NCBI GenBank assembly: GCA_020634415.1
Contig: JACKBT010000012.1
Location: 1 to 64,000 of the forward strand
Reading direction: 5' to 3'
Length of the DNA stretch: 64,000 nucleotides
Origin: Ardenticatenaceae bacterium
GTDB taxonomy: Bacteria; Chloroflexota; Anaerolineae; Promineifilales; Promineifilaceae
A model generated the notes under the pieces. That model was not told the DNA's origin and made no database searches. It saw only the letters and a program-made list of their open reading frames with translations. Position numbers and translations under genes: made by a program. How positions within the stretch are numbered: position 1 is the first letter of the stretch; each line of letters begins with the position of its first letter. Shown here in pieces: positions 43,401 through 51,987 of the stretch.

Positions 43401-43507
43401 GGCAAGGCGGCGAATTGTCGCTGCGCGTGGGGTTGTATGAGGCAGAGACAGGGGAGAGATTGAGGGGGGAAACGGCCGATTATGTGACCATCCTACTACC
43501 GCCATAG
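40439..43507 (+). CDS. large PTPS-related (6-pyruvoyl-tetrahydropterin synthase-related) membrane protein
   Basis: 1022 residues. An early CTHDGHLHYHRIAAMRHAWE and SRWLPDLAFGYGYPFFVYREP match the membrane family misnamed PTPS-related, which resembles GT-C glycosyltransferases. About 10-11 membrane segments reach residue ~420, one more lies at ~565, and a strand-rich extracytoplasmic part fills the rest. Two short-unit repeats lie in frame: GATTTAC/GTTTTAC units at 41580-41645, which encode part of a membrane helix (CDLRFTICDLRFTPYVLRFT), and GGGCAAG units at 42184-42253. T-A-V and N-G-R marks from ACGGCCGT are frequent. Confidence 0.8.
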   Translation: MRRLPERVWHLLMMTLWGLPLVTPLFRWTAVPCTHDGHLHYHRIAAMRHAWENGLFFSRWLPDLAFGYGYPFFVYREPVPLYASLIPHLLGVPLPAAENLLYIVCIWAAGWFMYLWVRDLFGARAGLVAGLAYMAAPYVLVDALIRGNSPESVALPLLPLLLWIGRRWLVGGSWRSFVAAVLALALLSLSHNISLLLFTPFLLVYLVMIGWLHEVRWRVTAVRLLLLFGLGLGMTSFYTGGALLEMDAVTLSQSTTTRNNDFHYNFATLGEIFAPVPIEDPSLLNPPLPFRLGWVPVALAVLGVARWLVSRKGAKAQRADREQDWHVGLMVGVTAVYLFLALPASLWLWENIPLIDFTQFPWRFVGRAALPLAMLAGVGLCDLRFTICDLRFTPYVLRFTFYAALVLLVLEALPLLYPAVCEEPAFPTINTVHRYEAETGLVGVDPEGSYFPVTVEQRPQTSPLVADYGAGGEIARWDTAVFPADTAIVDITYENLAAAVHVDAPEPFTARYLTFAFPGWTAVVDGEPVPIEPSDPEGLITFAVPAGEHTLAVRWQSTPLRTVLLGLSVMALAGVVVTAVVLGKGQVARGKEQGARGKGQVVRGEVMALVLVGAGLLLGKVLWVDRGESLFRRPSVPDLAVPLAVQGDGLRLWGYNLNRTEVESGGLFDVDMAWTAVAPPSTTYQTNVWLVDEAGLVWSDKETQRPRLYEDVPPTPFWQPGQWAWDSREVAVLPGTPPGEYRLLLTLFVRESLQPVTLTDVSTGVVLGPTAVLGTITVTPPPAAPEFAPQYRLETAVGSAQLLGYNQDRQVAEPGEPVLLTFFWAQSAGERLPLSLQLGNEVVRVWEVVLPNGRYRSQHLVTLPASLESGAYTFDLDGVALGQLQVNAPPRIFTQPGVATAVNTPFTLPDGTPQATLIGYTLSPLTLLWQANAEMTTSYRVFVHLVDENGTILAQADGEPANWTRPTTGWAVGEFIVDEHQLAVPAERQGGELSLRVGLYEAETGERLRGETADYVTILLPP
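41580..41645. repeat. in-frame GATTTAC/GTTTTAC heptamer repeat
   Basis: CGATTTA units followed by GTTTTAC units within the PTPS-related gene; a related AACGTAA run is at 31402-31423 in the DUF2723-like gene. Confidence 0.8.
42184..42253. repeat. in-frame GGGCAAG heptamer repeat
   Basis: About nine GGGCAAG/GGGCAGGT-type units, translated KGQVARGKEQGARGKGQV, just after a membrane helix of the PTPS-related protein. Confidence 0.8.
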
Positions 43508-43578
43508 TAAAGCAAGTAATAGATGGTTTAATAAACGGCCGTTACTGTAAAACTATCACACCTTACAAGGAACAAGCG

Positions 43579-43668
43579 ATGCAAATAACAAAAGCCCTCC
43601 AATACAAACGCATTTTTGCCCTCATCACCCTCGTCCTCTTGCTGATTTCATTGACCCATCTGTTATAG
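43579..43668 (+). CDS. possible small membrane peptide (29 aa)
   Basis: MQITKALQYKR followed by a hydrophobic stretch IFALITLVLLLISLTHLL and a stop. A good AAGGAACAAGCG lies before the ATG. One membrane helix with a positive N terminus fits a small membrane protein, but a frame this short can arise by chance. Confidence 0.35.
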   Translation: MQITKALQYKRIFALITLVLLLISLTHLL

Positions 43669-43757
43669 ATACTCGTCAAACCAATGCAAAATATGATTCA
43701 ATCACACGATCCGCCTGTTCGTGTGCCCCCATACGCGAGATCTGATCTGGTGCGTCT
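43666..43757 (-). pseudogene. decayed C-terminal remnant of an S9 peptidase
   Basis: On the minus strand this reads SRMGAHTNRRIV-stop-LNHILHWFDEYL-stop. It aligns with the end of the intact S9 peptidase at 46904 (SRIGRTDRRIVRLNHILRWF). One codon has become a stop (CGC/CGA-type Arg to TGA). The rest of the gene is gone. Confidence 0.75.
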
Positions 43758-43910
43758 CTCTATAGTGGTTACAAGTTCCCCCTTTGTAAGTTGACGACCA
43801 GCCGAATAACGCCTTCCACTTTTAAGATGGGTTAAATTTGAATACAGTGCCGCTGCGCCACACACTAAGCCAGTCATTTTGAACCCTAATGGTCTTCGCT
43901 AAGTATCAAT

Positions 43911-45038
43911 TTATTCCTCATACCAATACCAACAACAGGAATTCAATCCCAAAACATCATCCAATTCAATTGGTTTGTTCTGTAGATCAGACAAATAAAC
44001 ATGATCTTGCCTTTCACCATCAATGAGCGTCATATTATTCCAGAGGACATGTTGCCCATTTGGAGACCAATAGAGAGGCCAACCGATATCATGGACTAAT
44101 TCAGTTAACTCGCCCGTTTCTAAATTAACCTCATAGAGGGTAACATAATCAGAAGCTTGAACATGGTTGTTAAAAAACCAAAGTTCTCCCACATAACCCA
44201 TCGAAACAGCAGGAATGTTTTTTTGGAGAGTCATGAAGGGATCGCGATTTGGGTCTATGTGCCAAATATGAATAGTTCCAGATGCCTGATAATGGAGTAG
44301 CGTTGTTTCATCTAGCCAAAGTGCATCATCACTTATTGGCCCAATGGTAGATTCAGGTACTTCTATGATGCGATTCGTGTCACGTTCGATAACGCGCAGT
44401 TCCCCATACTCAAAAAAGTGTTCTTCAATCAGTAGATAACGGCCGTCTGGAGACCACAGATAAGGTATGAACGTGGTAAAGACAGGGACAGGGTCTTTAT
44501 CTGAATCAGCTGGATTAAGCGAAGCCATAAGGAAAGTATTTGCGCTGGGAGCAATGGCTACAACAGGTTCGATAGAGCTACTATTTAGATCGGCAATCCA
44601 TATTCCAGATTCATCACTCCAACTGATTTCATTTTCCGTCGGCCACATCATATAATCGTAAGGCCAATTCCAACCGTTTCCTTGAGTTATTGTTAAAACA
44701 GGTTCGCTGAGAGTCAATTGTTGACCTTGAATTATTATCTCTCGAACCGTTATCACGGCCGAATCTTGAGAGTCGCCAGTCACATAAGTTAACCAACGGC
44801 CGTTGGGAGAGATGGCTGTATTACTAGACCTCAATACAGACGTTAATGAAGCGGATGTCCTCGATATTTCGATCTCAGACTGGGTAGGAATATGAAAAGC
44901 GACTAGTGCATATTCTTCGTCGGATACAATGTCCCGCTCAAACACAACTATGTCACCTGAATAAGAAATTCTACGAGGCTTTACATTTTCAACCAAAGTC
45001 GTAACCTCGCCCGTTTCAAACATTAATTGCTGTAAGGT
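43911..45038 (-). pseudogene. C-terminal part of a lipoprotein gene split by IS4 element (TolB-like propeller)
   Basis: About 375 codons with repeated propeller-blade motifs: SPNGRWLTYVTGD, SPDGRYLLIEEHFFEYGELRVIERD, SPNGQHVLWNNMTLIDG. These beta-propellers bind ligands or proteins in the envelope. The part begins with TLQQLMFETGEV directly at the IS4 target duplication. Joining it to 46745-46444 restores one frame. It might be re-initiated at the ATG near 45041 inside the element edge, but would lack an export signal. Confidence 0.82.
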
Positions 45039-46443
45039 CATCGGTTACAAGTTAAGGGTTTGAAGCAATTGTCAAGGGCCATGATTCAAACACAGACATC
45101 TCGTTTTTTCGCTTTCGTTTGACGATACCCAGGTCAGCAGAGCGGTCAGCCAGGTACTCAGGAAGAGGTCGACCATCGCCTCGCTCGACGGCTTTGGTGT
45201 AATAGTAAATCGAGCGAAAGAGCATCTCCACAGAGATGCGCTCAAATGGTAACTTTAACAATCCGGCAACCTCGTCACAGAGGTCAATTAACACGGTATA
45301 GACAATCCAGGTAGACCAGAGTTGCAGTTCCACCGCATTTTGGGAACCACACCAGAAGTAGGCCAAACCAAGTAATCGCTTGATGGTGGCGTAGGCGCGT
45401 TCAATCGTCCAGCGGCGATAGTAGAGGGCGACCAGATAACGAGCCGACAATTGCTCAGGGTTCAGTTCGTTGGTCAGGAAACGACGCCAGGTGTTGCCAT
45501 AGAGTACTTCTATCAGGCGCACCTGCTGGCGGTCATCGCCCGCCCCTATCCAGACAATGGTGTCCCGAAAAACGGGTGTTTTAACCAGAACTTGGGCTCC
45601 TTCATATTTCAAGTTGCTCTTGGCACGGGTGATGAAAGTGACACCCTTCTGGGTCAATTGACCAAAGCGGGTAAAGTTGGTATAGCCTAGGTCAAACAGG
45701 AGCAAACTTCCCGCTTGGATGTGAGCCAGAATTGCTTCCCAAAAGCTCTGGTCGTGACGGGTCGCCTTCGCCTCAAACCAGATTTTATCTGGCAGTTGCG
45801 ACCCCAAATGGAGCAAGGCAGTCATTTTGCCTGCCAACGGATGGCTCTCCAGGTCGCGCAGCAAGCCCACTTTGCGTATGAGCGCATCCAGCGTTGAGCC
45901 ATCGGCGATCAGGCAGGTAGTAAATCTCGCCTGTGCCCAGGCAATTTCTGGTGGTAACGGCCGTTCCCGTTTTTGCCATCGTTGCTGCATCAAAGGCAAG
46001 AACTGGTTCAGGACATTGAGAAACAAGATAGCTGGCAGCGTGTTGAATCGTTCTGCAAGAGCTTGTTGGCTGACCTTTTTGGGCTCTTCCCAGAGAATCG
46101 CTTCGTCACGAATCAGGCGCACCAATTCATTCACAGCGGCGATTTGCCGCCAAACGGCACTCAGCAATAGAGCCATCATCACTGGAAGTGTGAGCGTGCG
46201 TTCGCGCAAACCCATCTGCCGGAATACCTCACATTGCATCATTGTGAGCGGATGAACCAGGCTACGAAATAGAGCTTCTACGTCATCGGTTAAATTGTCA
46301 ACGAGCGGTCGTTTTTGCCTATCGGCCTGAATAGCCCGTGTATGCCGGACTGTACTTCTGGACTTTTGAGTTGTTTTTGTCATGCGCGAATTGTAGCCTT
46401 TTTATGCCTTGACAATTCACAAATTAGCTTAACTTGTAGTCTA
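45039..46443 (-). mobile_element. IS4-family insertion sequence with 11-bp target duplication
   Basis: Bounded by direct repeats TGCTGTAAGGT at 45028-45038 and 46444-46454. Subterminal inverted repeats: ACAAGTTAAG...CAATTGTCAAGG on the left from 45047 and ACAAGTTAAG...GAATTGTCAAGG on the complement of the right to 46437. One intact transposase gene inside. The duplication is clean and the host frame is restorable, so the insertion is probably recent. Confidence 0.9.
45052..46383 (-). CDS. IS4-family transposase
   Basis: 443 residues. DDE residues appear in CLIADGSTLDALI (Asp), SLLLFDLGYTN (Asp) and the YYRRWTIERAYATIKRLLGL segment (Glu, with the Y-(2)-R-(3)-E-(6)-K signature of IS4 transposases). 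Basic N terminus and tail. Frame intact, so the element may be active. Confidence 0.93.
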   Translation of the reverse strand: MTKTTQKSRSTVRHTRAIQADRQKRPLVDNLTDDVEALFRSLVHPLTMMQCEVFRQMGLRERTLTLPVMMALLLSAVWRQIAAVNELVRLIRDEAILWEEPKKVSQQALAERFNTLPAILFLNVLNQFLPLMQQRWQKRERPLPPEIAWAQARFTTCLIADGSTLDALIRKVGLLRDLESHPLAGKMTALLHLGSQLPDKIWFEAKATRHDQSFWEAILAHIQAGSLLLFDLGYTNFTRFGQLTQKGVTFITRAKSNLKYEGAQVLVKTPVFRDTIVWIGAGDDRQQVRLIEVLYGNTWRRFLTNELNPEQLSARYLVALYYRRWTIERAYATIKRLLGLAYFWCGSQNAVELQLWSTWIVYTVLIDLCDEVAGLLKLPFERISVEMLFRSIYYYTKAVERGDGRPLPEYLADRSADLGIVKRKRKNEMSVFESWPLTIASNP

Positions 46444-46745
46444 TGCTGTAAGGTGTTGTCACGTACCAACAAGAGCGTGTCCGTTGGCCACATTAATTCT
46501 GGTGTTGGTGTCAATGTAGGAGTGGGTGTGGCGGAAGGTTCTGGTGGGGGGGAGGTGTTAGTGGGTGTGAGTGTTAGTGTGGGTACAAGTGTAGGTGTGC
46601 TTGTAGGGGGAACGGCCGTTTCCGTCGCCACAACTGTATTCGTAATTACCACAACTAGCGTTGGTTCAGAAGTAGACGTTACAATCCTACAAGCCGCTAA
46701 CCATAAGAAAATTGGAAACAAGAGGAACTGCACTTTTTTGATCAT
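46444..46745 (-). pseudogene. N-terminal part of the IS4-split lipoprotein gene
   Basis: Lipoprotein signal MIKKVQFLLFPIFLWLAAC (lipidation Cys at 19), then a Thr/Pro-rich linker (TPTLVPTLTLTPTNTSPPP), then MWPTDTLLLVRDNTLQ up to the IS4 duplication. The original product would be about 475 residues: signal, linker and TolB-like propeller, anchored outside the membrane. The start at 46745 is chosen because the signal peptide begins there. Confidence 0.82.
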
Positions 46746-46903
46746 GCTATGAGTATAATTGTTTTTGTTCAACCAATTCGACGTTTATAGCACGGACACC
46801 CAACGACTTTTTAGGGGGTGTTGTTTTGTGGGAAACGGCCGTCCAATCGTAAACTGTCGATCACAAATCGTAAATGAATGGGGACGGCCGTTTCCTGTAA
46901 AAG

Positions 46904-48913
46904 CTACAAATAGGTCTCAAACCAACGCAAGATATGATTCAGGCGCACAATGCGTCTATCCGTGCGGCCTATTCTCGACAGCCCGTGCGATTCACCAGGG
47001 AATAACACCATCTCACTGGTGACGCCCAACTCTTGCAAGGCCAAAAACAACTGCTCCCCTTGTTCAATGCGGCAGCGGTAATCCTCTTCACTGTGAATAA
47101 CCAGCGTGGGGGTTTGGATATTGGCCACAAACTTCATGGGCGATTGATTCCAATAACTCTCGAAATCTTCCCAGGGCGGCTTGCCGCTCCACACATCTTC
47201 AAAGAAATAGCCCACATCGGATGACCCCCAGAAGCTGAGGGTATTGCTGACCACGCGCTGCCCAACGGCCGCTTTGAAGCGATTCGTGTGCCCAATCGTC
47301 CAGGTCGTCATGTAGCCGCCATAGCTGCCGCCCGTGATGCCCATACGCTCTGTGTCAATATAAGGCTGCTGCGCCAGATAATCGGCCCAGGCCATCACAT
47401 CGTGGTAATCATCCACGCCCCAATTGCGGTGGATGCTTTTGCTGTGGGCTTCGCCATAACCAGCCCCGCCACGCGGGTTGGTGAAGTAAACAACGTAATC
47501 ATGTGCCGCCAAAAAGTAGAACTCGTGCATAAAGGCTTCGCCATATTGCAGCCAGGGACCGCCATGAATTTCTAATATGGAGCGGTATTTTTGTTGGGGG
47601 TCAAAGCCGGGTGGCTTCAAAATCCAGCCCTGTAGATCGTTGCCGTCTACGCCCTTGTACCAGACTTCCTCAATTTGGCCCAGGTCCACACGGCGCAGCC
47701 AATTTTCGTTAAACTTGGTCAATTGGCGGACGGCCCCCTGGCTCATGTCACGCACATACACCTGGCCTAAGTCGCTGTTGGTTCCGTACCAATAAGCCAG
47801 CCGCGTTTGCTGGGCATCAAAGCTGAAGCCGCCCACCACACCGCCGCGAATGAAAGTTTGCCATTCGCCGCTGGCGATGTCTACACAGCGCAAATCTACA
47901 CGCCCATGTTCGGTAACTTGCACATACAGTTTTTGGCCGTCTAGCGACCAGGTGGGAGGGGTGGTGGGGCGGTCGCCGGTGTCGGTGAGGGTGTTGCTTT
48001 GCACTTCGGCATCTAGCACGGCGCTGAGGTTTTGGGCGGGGCCGCTGCCATCGGTGGGGTAGATGTAGAGTTTGGTGTTTTGCCAGATGTTGCCTTTGCC
48101 TTCACGACCGAGGTAGGCGATGTAACGGCCGTCTGGGGCCACGCTCATGGTAAATTTGGCTCCAGAGGGTGTGTTCAAGGCTTGATATGCTTCTTGCGGC
48201 GAAGGTTTGTCGGCGGGAATGGTGTACACATCCACCAGATGGGTGTCGTAATCGGGATTGGGGCTGCGGTTGGAGAGGAAGAAGAGGCGTGTGCCATCGG
48301 GCGACCAGCGCGGCCCGTTTTCGCTGTAAAAATCGCCATCGGTAAGCTGGGTGGTTTGGCCATTGCTGACGGCTACCTTCCAGATGTGAAACTCTTCTTT
48401 GGGCAGATAGCCAGCGCCGTCAAATTTATAGCGGGCGCGGGTGATGTGCCGGGAGACAACGCCCAGTTCCTTTTTTTGTTTGTCCTTTTCGCGCTCGATG
48501 GCTTCGGCATCTTTCTTGCGGAAGGCGAAGGCGATCTGGCTGCTGTCGGGCGACCAGGCAAAGCTGGCGAAGCTGCCTTGCAAATCGGTGAGGGGGCGGG
48601 CTTCGCCGCCATCTACGGGGATGAGGTAGAGTTGGAACTGCTTTTCGTCTTTGCGGTTGGAGAGGAAGGCGATGAAACGGCCGTCTGGCGACCATTGTGG
48701 CTGCATATCGCGCTGATTGCCATAGGTGAACTGGCGGGCTGCACCGCGCCCACTGGGCACGAGCCACAGGTTCATGTACTTCTTCTCGGTTTTCTCGTCT
48801 ACTCGCTGCACGCTGAAGATGATAGAACGGCCGTCTGGGGATAGCTCAGGATCGGCGATCAGTTCCATACGATATAAATCTTCAGCCGTCATACGTCGTT
48901 TTTGTTGTGCCAT
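46904..48913 (-). CDS. S9-family prolyl oligopeptidase / acylaminoacyl-peptidase
   Basis: About 669 residues. The N-terminal half is a propeller with repeated SPDGR motifs (LSPDGRSIIFSVQRVD, WSPDGRFIAFLSNR, WSPDGTRLFFLSNR). The C-terminal half is an alpha/beta hydrolase with nucleophile GGSYGGYMTTW, Asp in HSEEDYRCRIEQ and His in GESHGLSR. The start at 48913 (MAQQKRRMTAEDLYRM) matches family N termini; no signal peptide, so probably cytosolic. It cleaves peptides or acyl-amino acids. A decayed relative's tail lies at 43666. Confidence 0.92.
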   Translation of the reverse strand: MAQQKRRMTAEDLYRMELIADPELSPDGRSIIFSVQRVDEKTEKKYMNLWLVPSGRGAARQFTYGNQRDMQPQWSPDGRFIAFLSNRKDEKQFQLYLIPVDGGEARPLTDLQGSFASFAWSPDSSQIAFAFRKKDAEAIEREKDKQKKELGVVSRHITRARYKFDGAGYLPKEEFHIWKVAVSNGQTTQLTDGDFYSENGPRWSPDGTRLFFLSNRSPNPDYDTHLVDVYTIPADKPSPQEAYQALNTPSGAKFTMSVAPDGRYIAYLGREGKGNIWQNTKLYIYPTDGSGPAQNLSAVLDAEVQSNTLTDTGDRPTTPPTWSLDGQKLYVQVTEHGRVDLRCVDIASGEWQTFIRGGVVGGFSFDAQQTRLAYWYGTNSDLGQVYVRDMSQGAVRQLTKFNENWLRRVDLGQIEEVWYKGVDGNDLQGWILKPPGFDPQQKYRSILEIHGGPWLQYGEAFMHEFYFLAAHDYVVYFTNPRGGAGYGEAHSKSIHRNWGVDDYHDVMAWADYLAQQPYIDTERMGITGGSYGGYMTTWTIGHTNRFKAAVGQRVVSNTLSFWGSSDVGYFFEDVWSGKPPWEDFESYWNQSPMKFVANIQTPTLVIHSEEDYRCRIEQGEQLFLALQELGVTSEMVLFPGESHGLSRIGRTDRRIVRLNHILRWFETYL

Positions 48914-49099
48914 GGTTGCTCCAAATTTCACTTGAAATAAGCTGGTAATGATAGTAAGGTTGGGGTTTAGGGGCAACTTGACGGACAGACGGCAAGAGAA
49001 TATTATCACGTCGTATTCATAACGTTTGTCATTGTTCAAGAACTTATCCTCATCTAAGCTTTAGGCGCGGGATTGACCCTTTGATTGAAGGAGGTTGTT

Positions 49100-50392
49100 A
49101 TGTATAGAAGGTCTGGATTACTTGTTTTGATGATATTGGTGGCAGCTTTGGTTTTGGTGGGCTGCCAGGGCGACCCAGGGGAGACTGGCCCGCAAGGCCC
49201 AGAAGGCCCACAAGGTTTGCCTGGCCCCGCCGGAGAAGCTGGCCCGCCAGGTGCACCTGGCGGGCCGGGTGCGGATGGGTTAAGCTATGAACCCCCTTCT
49301 TTTATTGGCAGTGAGGCTTGCGCTGAATGTCATGAGGAACTTTTTGCTGTCTTTATGCAGAGTGGTCATCCCTGGCAGTTAACGGCCGTTAGCAACGGCA
49401 CAGCGCCCGAGTTTCCCTTTACCAACATTTCCGAGCCGCCCGATGGGTATAGCTGGAACGATGTCAGTTATGTGGTGGGCGGCTATCACCGCAAGGTGCA
49501 ATTCCTCGATCAGGATGGGTACATCATCACAGGCGCAGATGAAAACGCCACAACCCAATATAACTTCTTTAACGAGGAAGTGGAGTTGGGTGATGAATGG
49601 GTGGGCTACCATGCTGGTGAGGCTGAACTGGCTTATGATTGTGCCAACTGCCACACGACTGGTTATTCGGCGCGGGGGAATCAGGACGGCCGTGCTGGTA
49701 TTGCGGGTACATGGGCGCTAGACGGCGTGCAGTGCGAAGCCTGTCATGGGCCGGGTAGTCTCCATGCTAATACGCCGCTGGCTTTTAGGCCCATTATCGA
49801 GCGAGATGGGCAGGCTTGCGCTGAATGTCACAGTCTGGGCGATGTGTCTCAAGTAGATGCGGCTGAGGGCTTTGTGCATTATCAAGAGCAGTATGATGAG
49901 CTGTTCCAGGGCAAACATATCACCATGGATTGTGTGGTTTGCCATGATCCCCATACGGGTGTGTACCAATTAGAGCAGGCAGGAATGCCAACTACGCAAA
50001 CAAGCTGCGAGAATTGCCATCAACAGCAGGCTAATAATAAACCAAATGAAACGCACGCACGGTTGGCTATTGATTGTATTGACTGCCATATGCCGCGTGT
50101 GGGCAAGAGTGCTGTGGGCGATCTGGAGCAGAATACGGGCGATATTCGCAGCCATTTGATGGCGATTGATCCGACGCAGGCGGGGCAGTTTACGGAAGAT
50201 GGCACGGCTGCTTTGTCGGAGCTTTCGCTGACATTTGCTTGTGGCAGTTGTCACAATCCTGATGGTTTTGCCCAGGTGAAGCCGGAGGAAGAGATGATTG
50301 AGGCGGCGACGGGGTATCATGCTCCACCACAACCTACGCCGACACCTGAACCTGAGCCAACGGCCGTTCCCGAAGAAGAAGCGGGTTCGTAG
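49100..50392 (+). CDS. octaheme c-type cytochrome lipoprotein with collagen-like stalk
   Basis: 430 residues, with AAGGAGGTTGTT before the ATG. A lipoprotein signal ends VLVGC (Cys22). Residues 24-60 are an unbroken run of about twelve G-x-x triplets ([20 protein letters not shown] onward), a collagen-like stalk. The heme part then has eight CxxCH motifs: CAECH, CANCH, CEACH, CAECH, CVVCH, CENCH, CIDCH, CGSCH, reminiscent of cytochrome c554-type proteins. The tail is [12 protein letters not shown]. It is the first gene of the electron-transfer cluster. Likely on the outer face of the membrane, carrying electrons away from it. Confidence 0.9.
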   Translation: MYRRSGLLVLMILVAALVLVGCQGDPGETGPQGPEGPQGLPGPAGEAGPPGAPGGPGADGLSYEPPSFIGSEACAECHEELFAVFMQSGHPWQLTAVSNGTAPEFPFTNISEPPDGYSWNDVSYVVGGYHRKVQFLDQDGYIITGADENATTQYNFFNEEVELGDEWVGYHAGEAELAYDCANCHTTGYSARGNQDGRAGIAGTWALDGVQCEACHGPGSLHANTPLAFRPIIERDGQACAECHSLGDVSQVDAAEGFVHYQEQYDELFQGKHITMDCVVCHDPHTGVYQLEQAGMPTTQTSCENCHQQQANNKPNETHARLAIDCIDCHMPRVGKSAVGDLEQNTGDIRSHLMAIDPTQAGQFTEDGTAALSELSLTFACGSCHNPDGFAQVKPEEEMIEAATGYHAPPQPTPTPEPEPTAVPEEEAGS

Positions 50393-50407
50393 CCAAAGGA
50401 ATACACC

Positions 50408-51976
50408 ATGAGTTATCCAAAACTCGGCCGTTTCCTGCTGGGGCTGCTAGCCGTTATCACTGGACTGTTGTTCTGGTGGCATAGTCCGGCTTATGCCGAT
50501 GTGCCGCAGCAAACAGGCGACGAGGCTTGCCGCCTGTGCCACAGTGATACCGATGCAGTGGTGACGCTGCCGTCTGGTGATGAGATACCGGCGCAAGTAG
50601 ATTTGGCGGTGTTGGCCCAATCGGCGCATGGTGATATGGCCGAATCACCTCTGGCCTGTGCCGATTGTCATCAGACCATTAATGATTATCAGTTTCCCCA
50701 TACGCCAGTGGAAGCGGCTGATTTGCGTGCGTTTCAACTGGAGAAGTCGTCTGAGTGTCAACGCTGCCATGTGCAGCCCCATCTTACCAGCCACCCCAAT
50801 GATGTGGAGGCGGGCAATGTTGTGGCTTGTGTGGATTGTCATGGTGGGCATGATGTGCAGCCGGTAGAGAGTTGGCACCAGGCGGGGGCAGCGGCGACGT
50901 GTGCGGCCTGCCATAGTGGCGCGGGTGTGGAATTGGTGGATGAGGGGGCGTTAACGGCCGTTATTCAAAATGGCCTCTTCACAGATCAGGTAGATAATGA
51001 TTACTGCCTTGCCTGCCACAGCTTGCCCGGATTGGAAATAACGTTTGCGAATGGCGAAACAAAGTCGGCGACGATTGATGGGGAGGCGTTTCATGCTTCG
51101 GTGCATGGGGTGGATTCGGAACGGCCGTTAAATTGTGTGAACTGCCACGAAAACTACAAATTTCCCCATGAACCTGTTACCGCCGAATCGGCACGGGCTT
51201 ACAGTCTGGAAAAATACCCCGTTTGTGCCAACTGCCATGAACCAAAGTATGAGCAAGCGCAGGATAGTGTGCATGAAGCGGCCTTGGCGGAAGGGAATTT
51301 GGATGCGGCCGTTTGTACCGATTGTCATGGTGCGCACGACACACCCGTGCCCAACGAACCCCGCGAACGCATCTCACATACCTGCCAACAGTGCCACAGC
51401 ACCATCTTTGATGAATATGCCACCAGCGTTCATGGGGATGCCCTTCTTAGCGAAAGCAATCCCGATGTACCCACCTGCATTGAGTGTCATGGCGTGCATA
51501 ATATCGGCGACCCAACCACCAATCTCTTCCGCATTCGCTCCCCACAATTGTGTGCCGAATGCCACGCAGATGAAGAGTTGATGGCCGAATATGAGATTTC
51601 GACGCAGGTGTTTGACACCTATGTAGCGGATTTTCATGGCTCTACCGTGACCATTTTTGAACACCAAGACCCAACGGTGGAAACAAATAAAGCGGTCTGT
51701 TATGATTGTCATGGGGTACACGCTATATTAGCACCAGATGATCCGGAGGCGGGCATTAAGGCAAATCTGTTAGCTACTTGCCAGCAGTGCCATCCCGATG
51801 CAACGGCTAACTTCCCGGATTCTTGGACAAGCCACTTTGAGCCATCACCAGAACATAACCCGCTTGTCTATTATGTTAACTTGTTCTACAAAATCGTCAT
51901 TCCTTTGACGGTAGGCTTTTTTGCCTTCATGGTTTTGACGGATATTTATCGGCGTATACGGCTGAGTTTGAAATAA
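50408..51976 (+). CDS. 14-heme c-type cytochrome with C-terminal membrane anchor
   Basis: 522 residues. The N-terminal signal segment RFLLGLLAVITGLLFWW is followed by fourteen CxxCH motifs (first CRLCH, last CQQCH) and a C-terminal membrane helix IVIPLTVGFFAFMVLTDIY with a basic tail. The cytoplasmic tail and anchor suggest contact with the cytochrome b-like protein encoded 11 bp downstream. Alternating CHG-VHN/VHA segments (CIECHGVHNI, CYDCHGVHAI) resemble periplasmic multiheme electron wires. The partner oxidant or reductant is not known. Confidence 0.92.
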   Translation: MSYPKLGRFLLGLLAVITGLLFWWHSPAYADVPQQTGDEACRLCHSDTDAVVTLPSGDEIPAQVDLAVLAQSAHGDMAESPLACADCHQTINDYQFPHTPVEAADLRAFQLEKSSECQRCHVQPHLTSHPNDVEAGNVVACVDCHGGHDVQPVESWHQAGAAATCAACHSGAGVELVDEGALTAVIQNGLFTDQVDNDYCLACHSLPGLEITFANGETKSATIDGEAFHASVHGVDSERPLNCVNCHENYKFPHEPVTAESARAYSLEKYPVCANCHEPKYEQAQDSVHEAALAEGNLDAAVCTDCHGAHDTPVPNEPRERISHTCQQCHSTIFDEYATSVHGDALLSESNPDVPTCIECHGVHNIGDPTTNLFRIRSPQLCAECHADEELMAEYEISTQVFDTYVADFHGSTVTIFEHQDPTVETNKAVCYDCHGVHAILAPDDPEAGIKANLLATCQQCHPDATANFPDSWTSHFEPSPEHNPLVYYVNLFYKIVIPLTVGFFAFMVLTDIYRRIRLSLK

Positions 51977-51987
51977 AGGAGTTTGTT

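Larger units (their letters stand above)
43508..43910. other. gene-poor gap with a remnant and a possible small peptide
   Basis: 403 bp holding one AACGGCCGTT (43534-43543), a possible 29-codon membrane peptide gene (43579-43668) and an S9 peptidase remnant (43666-43757). I see nothing else in 43758-43910. Confidence 0.6.
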
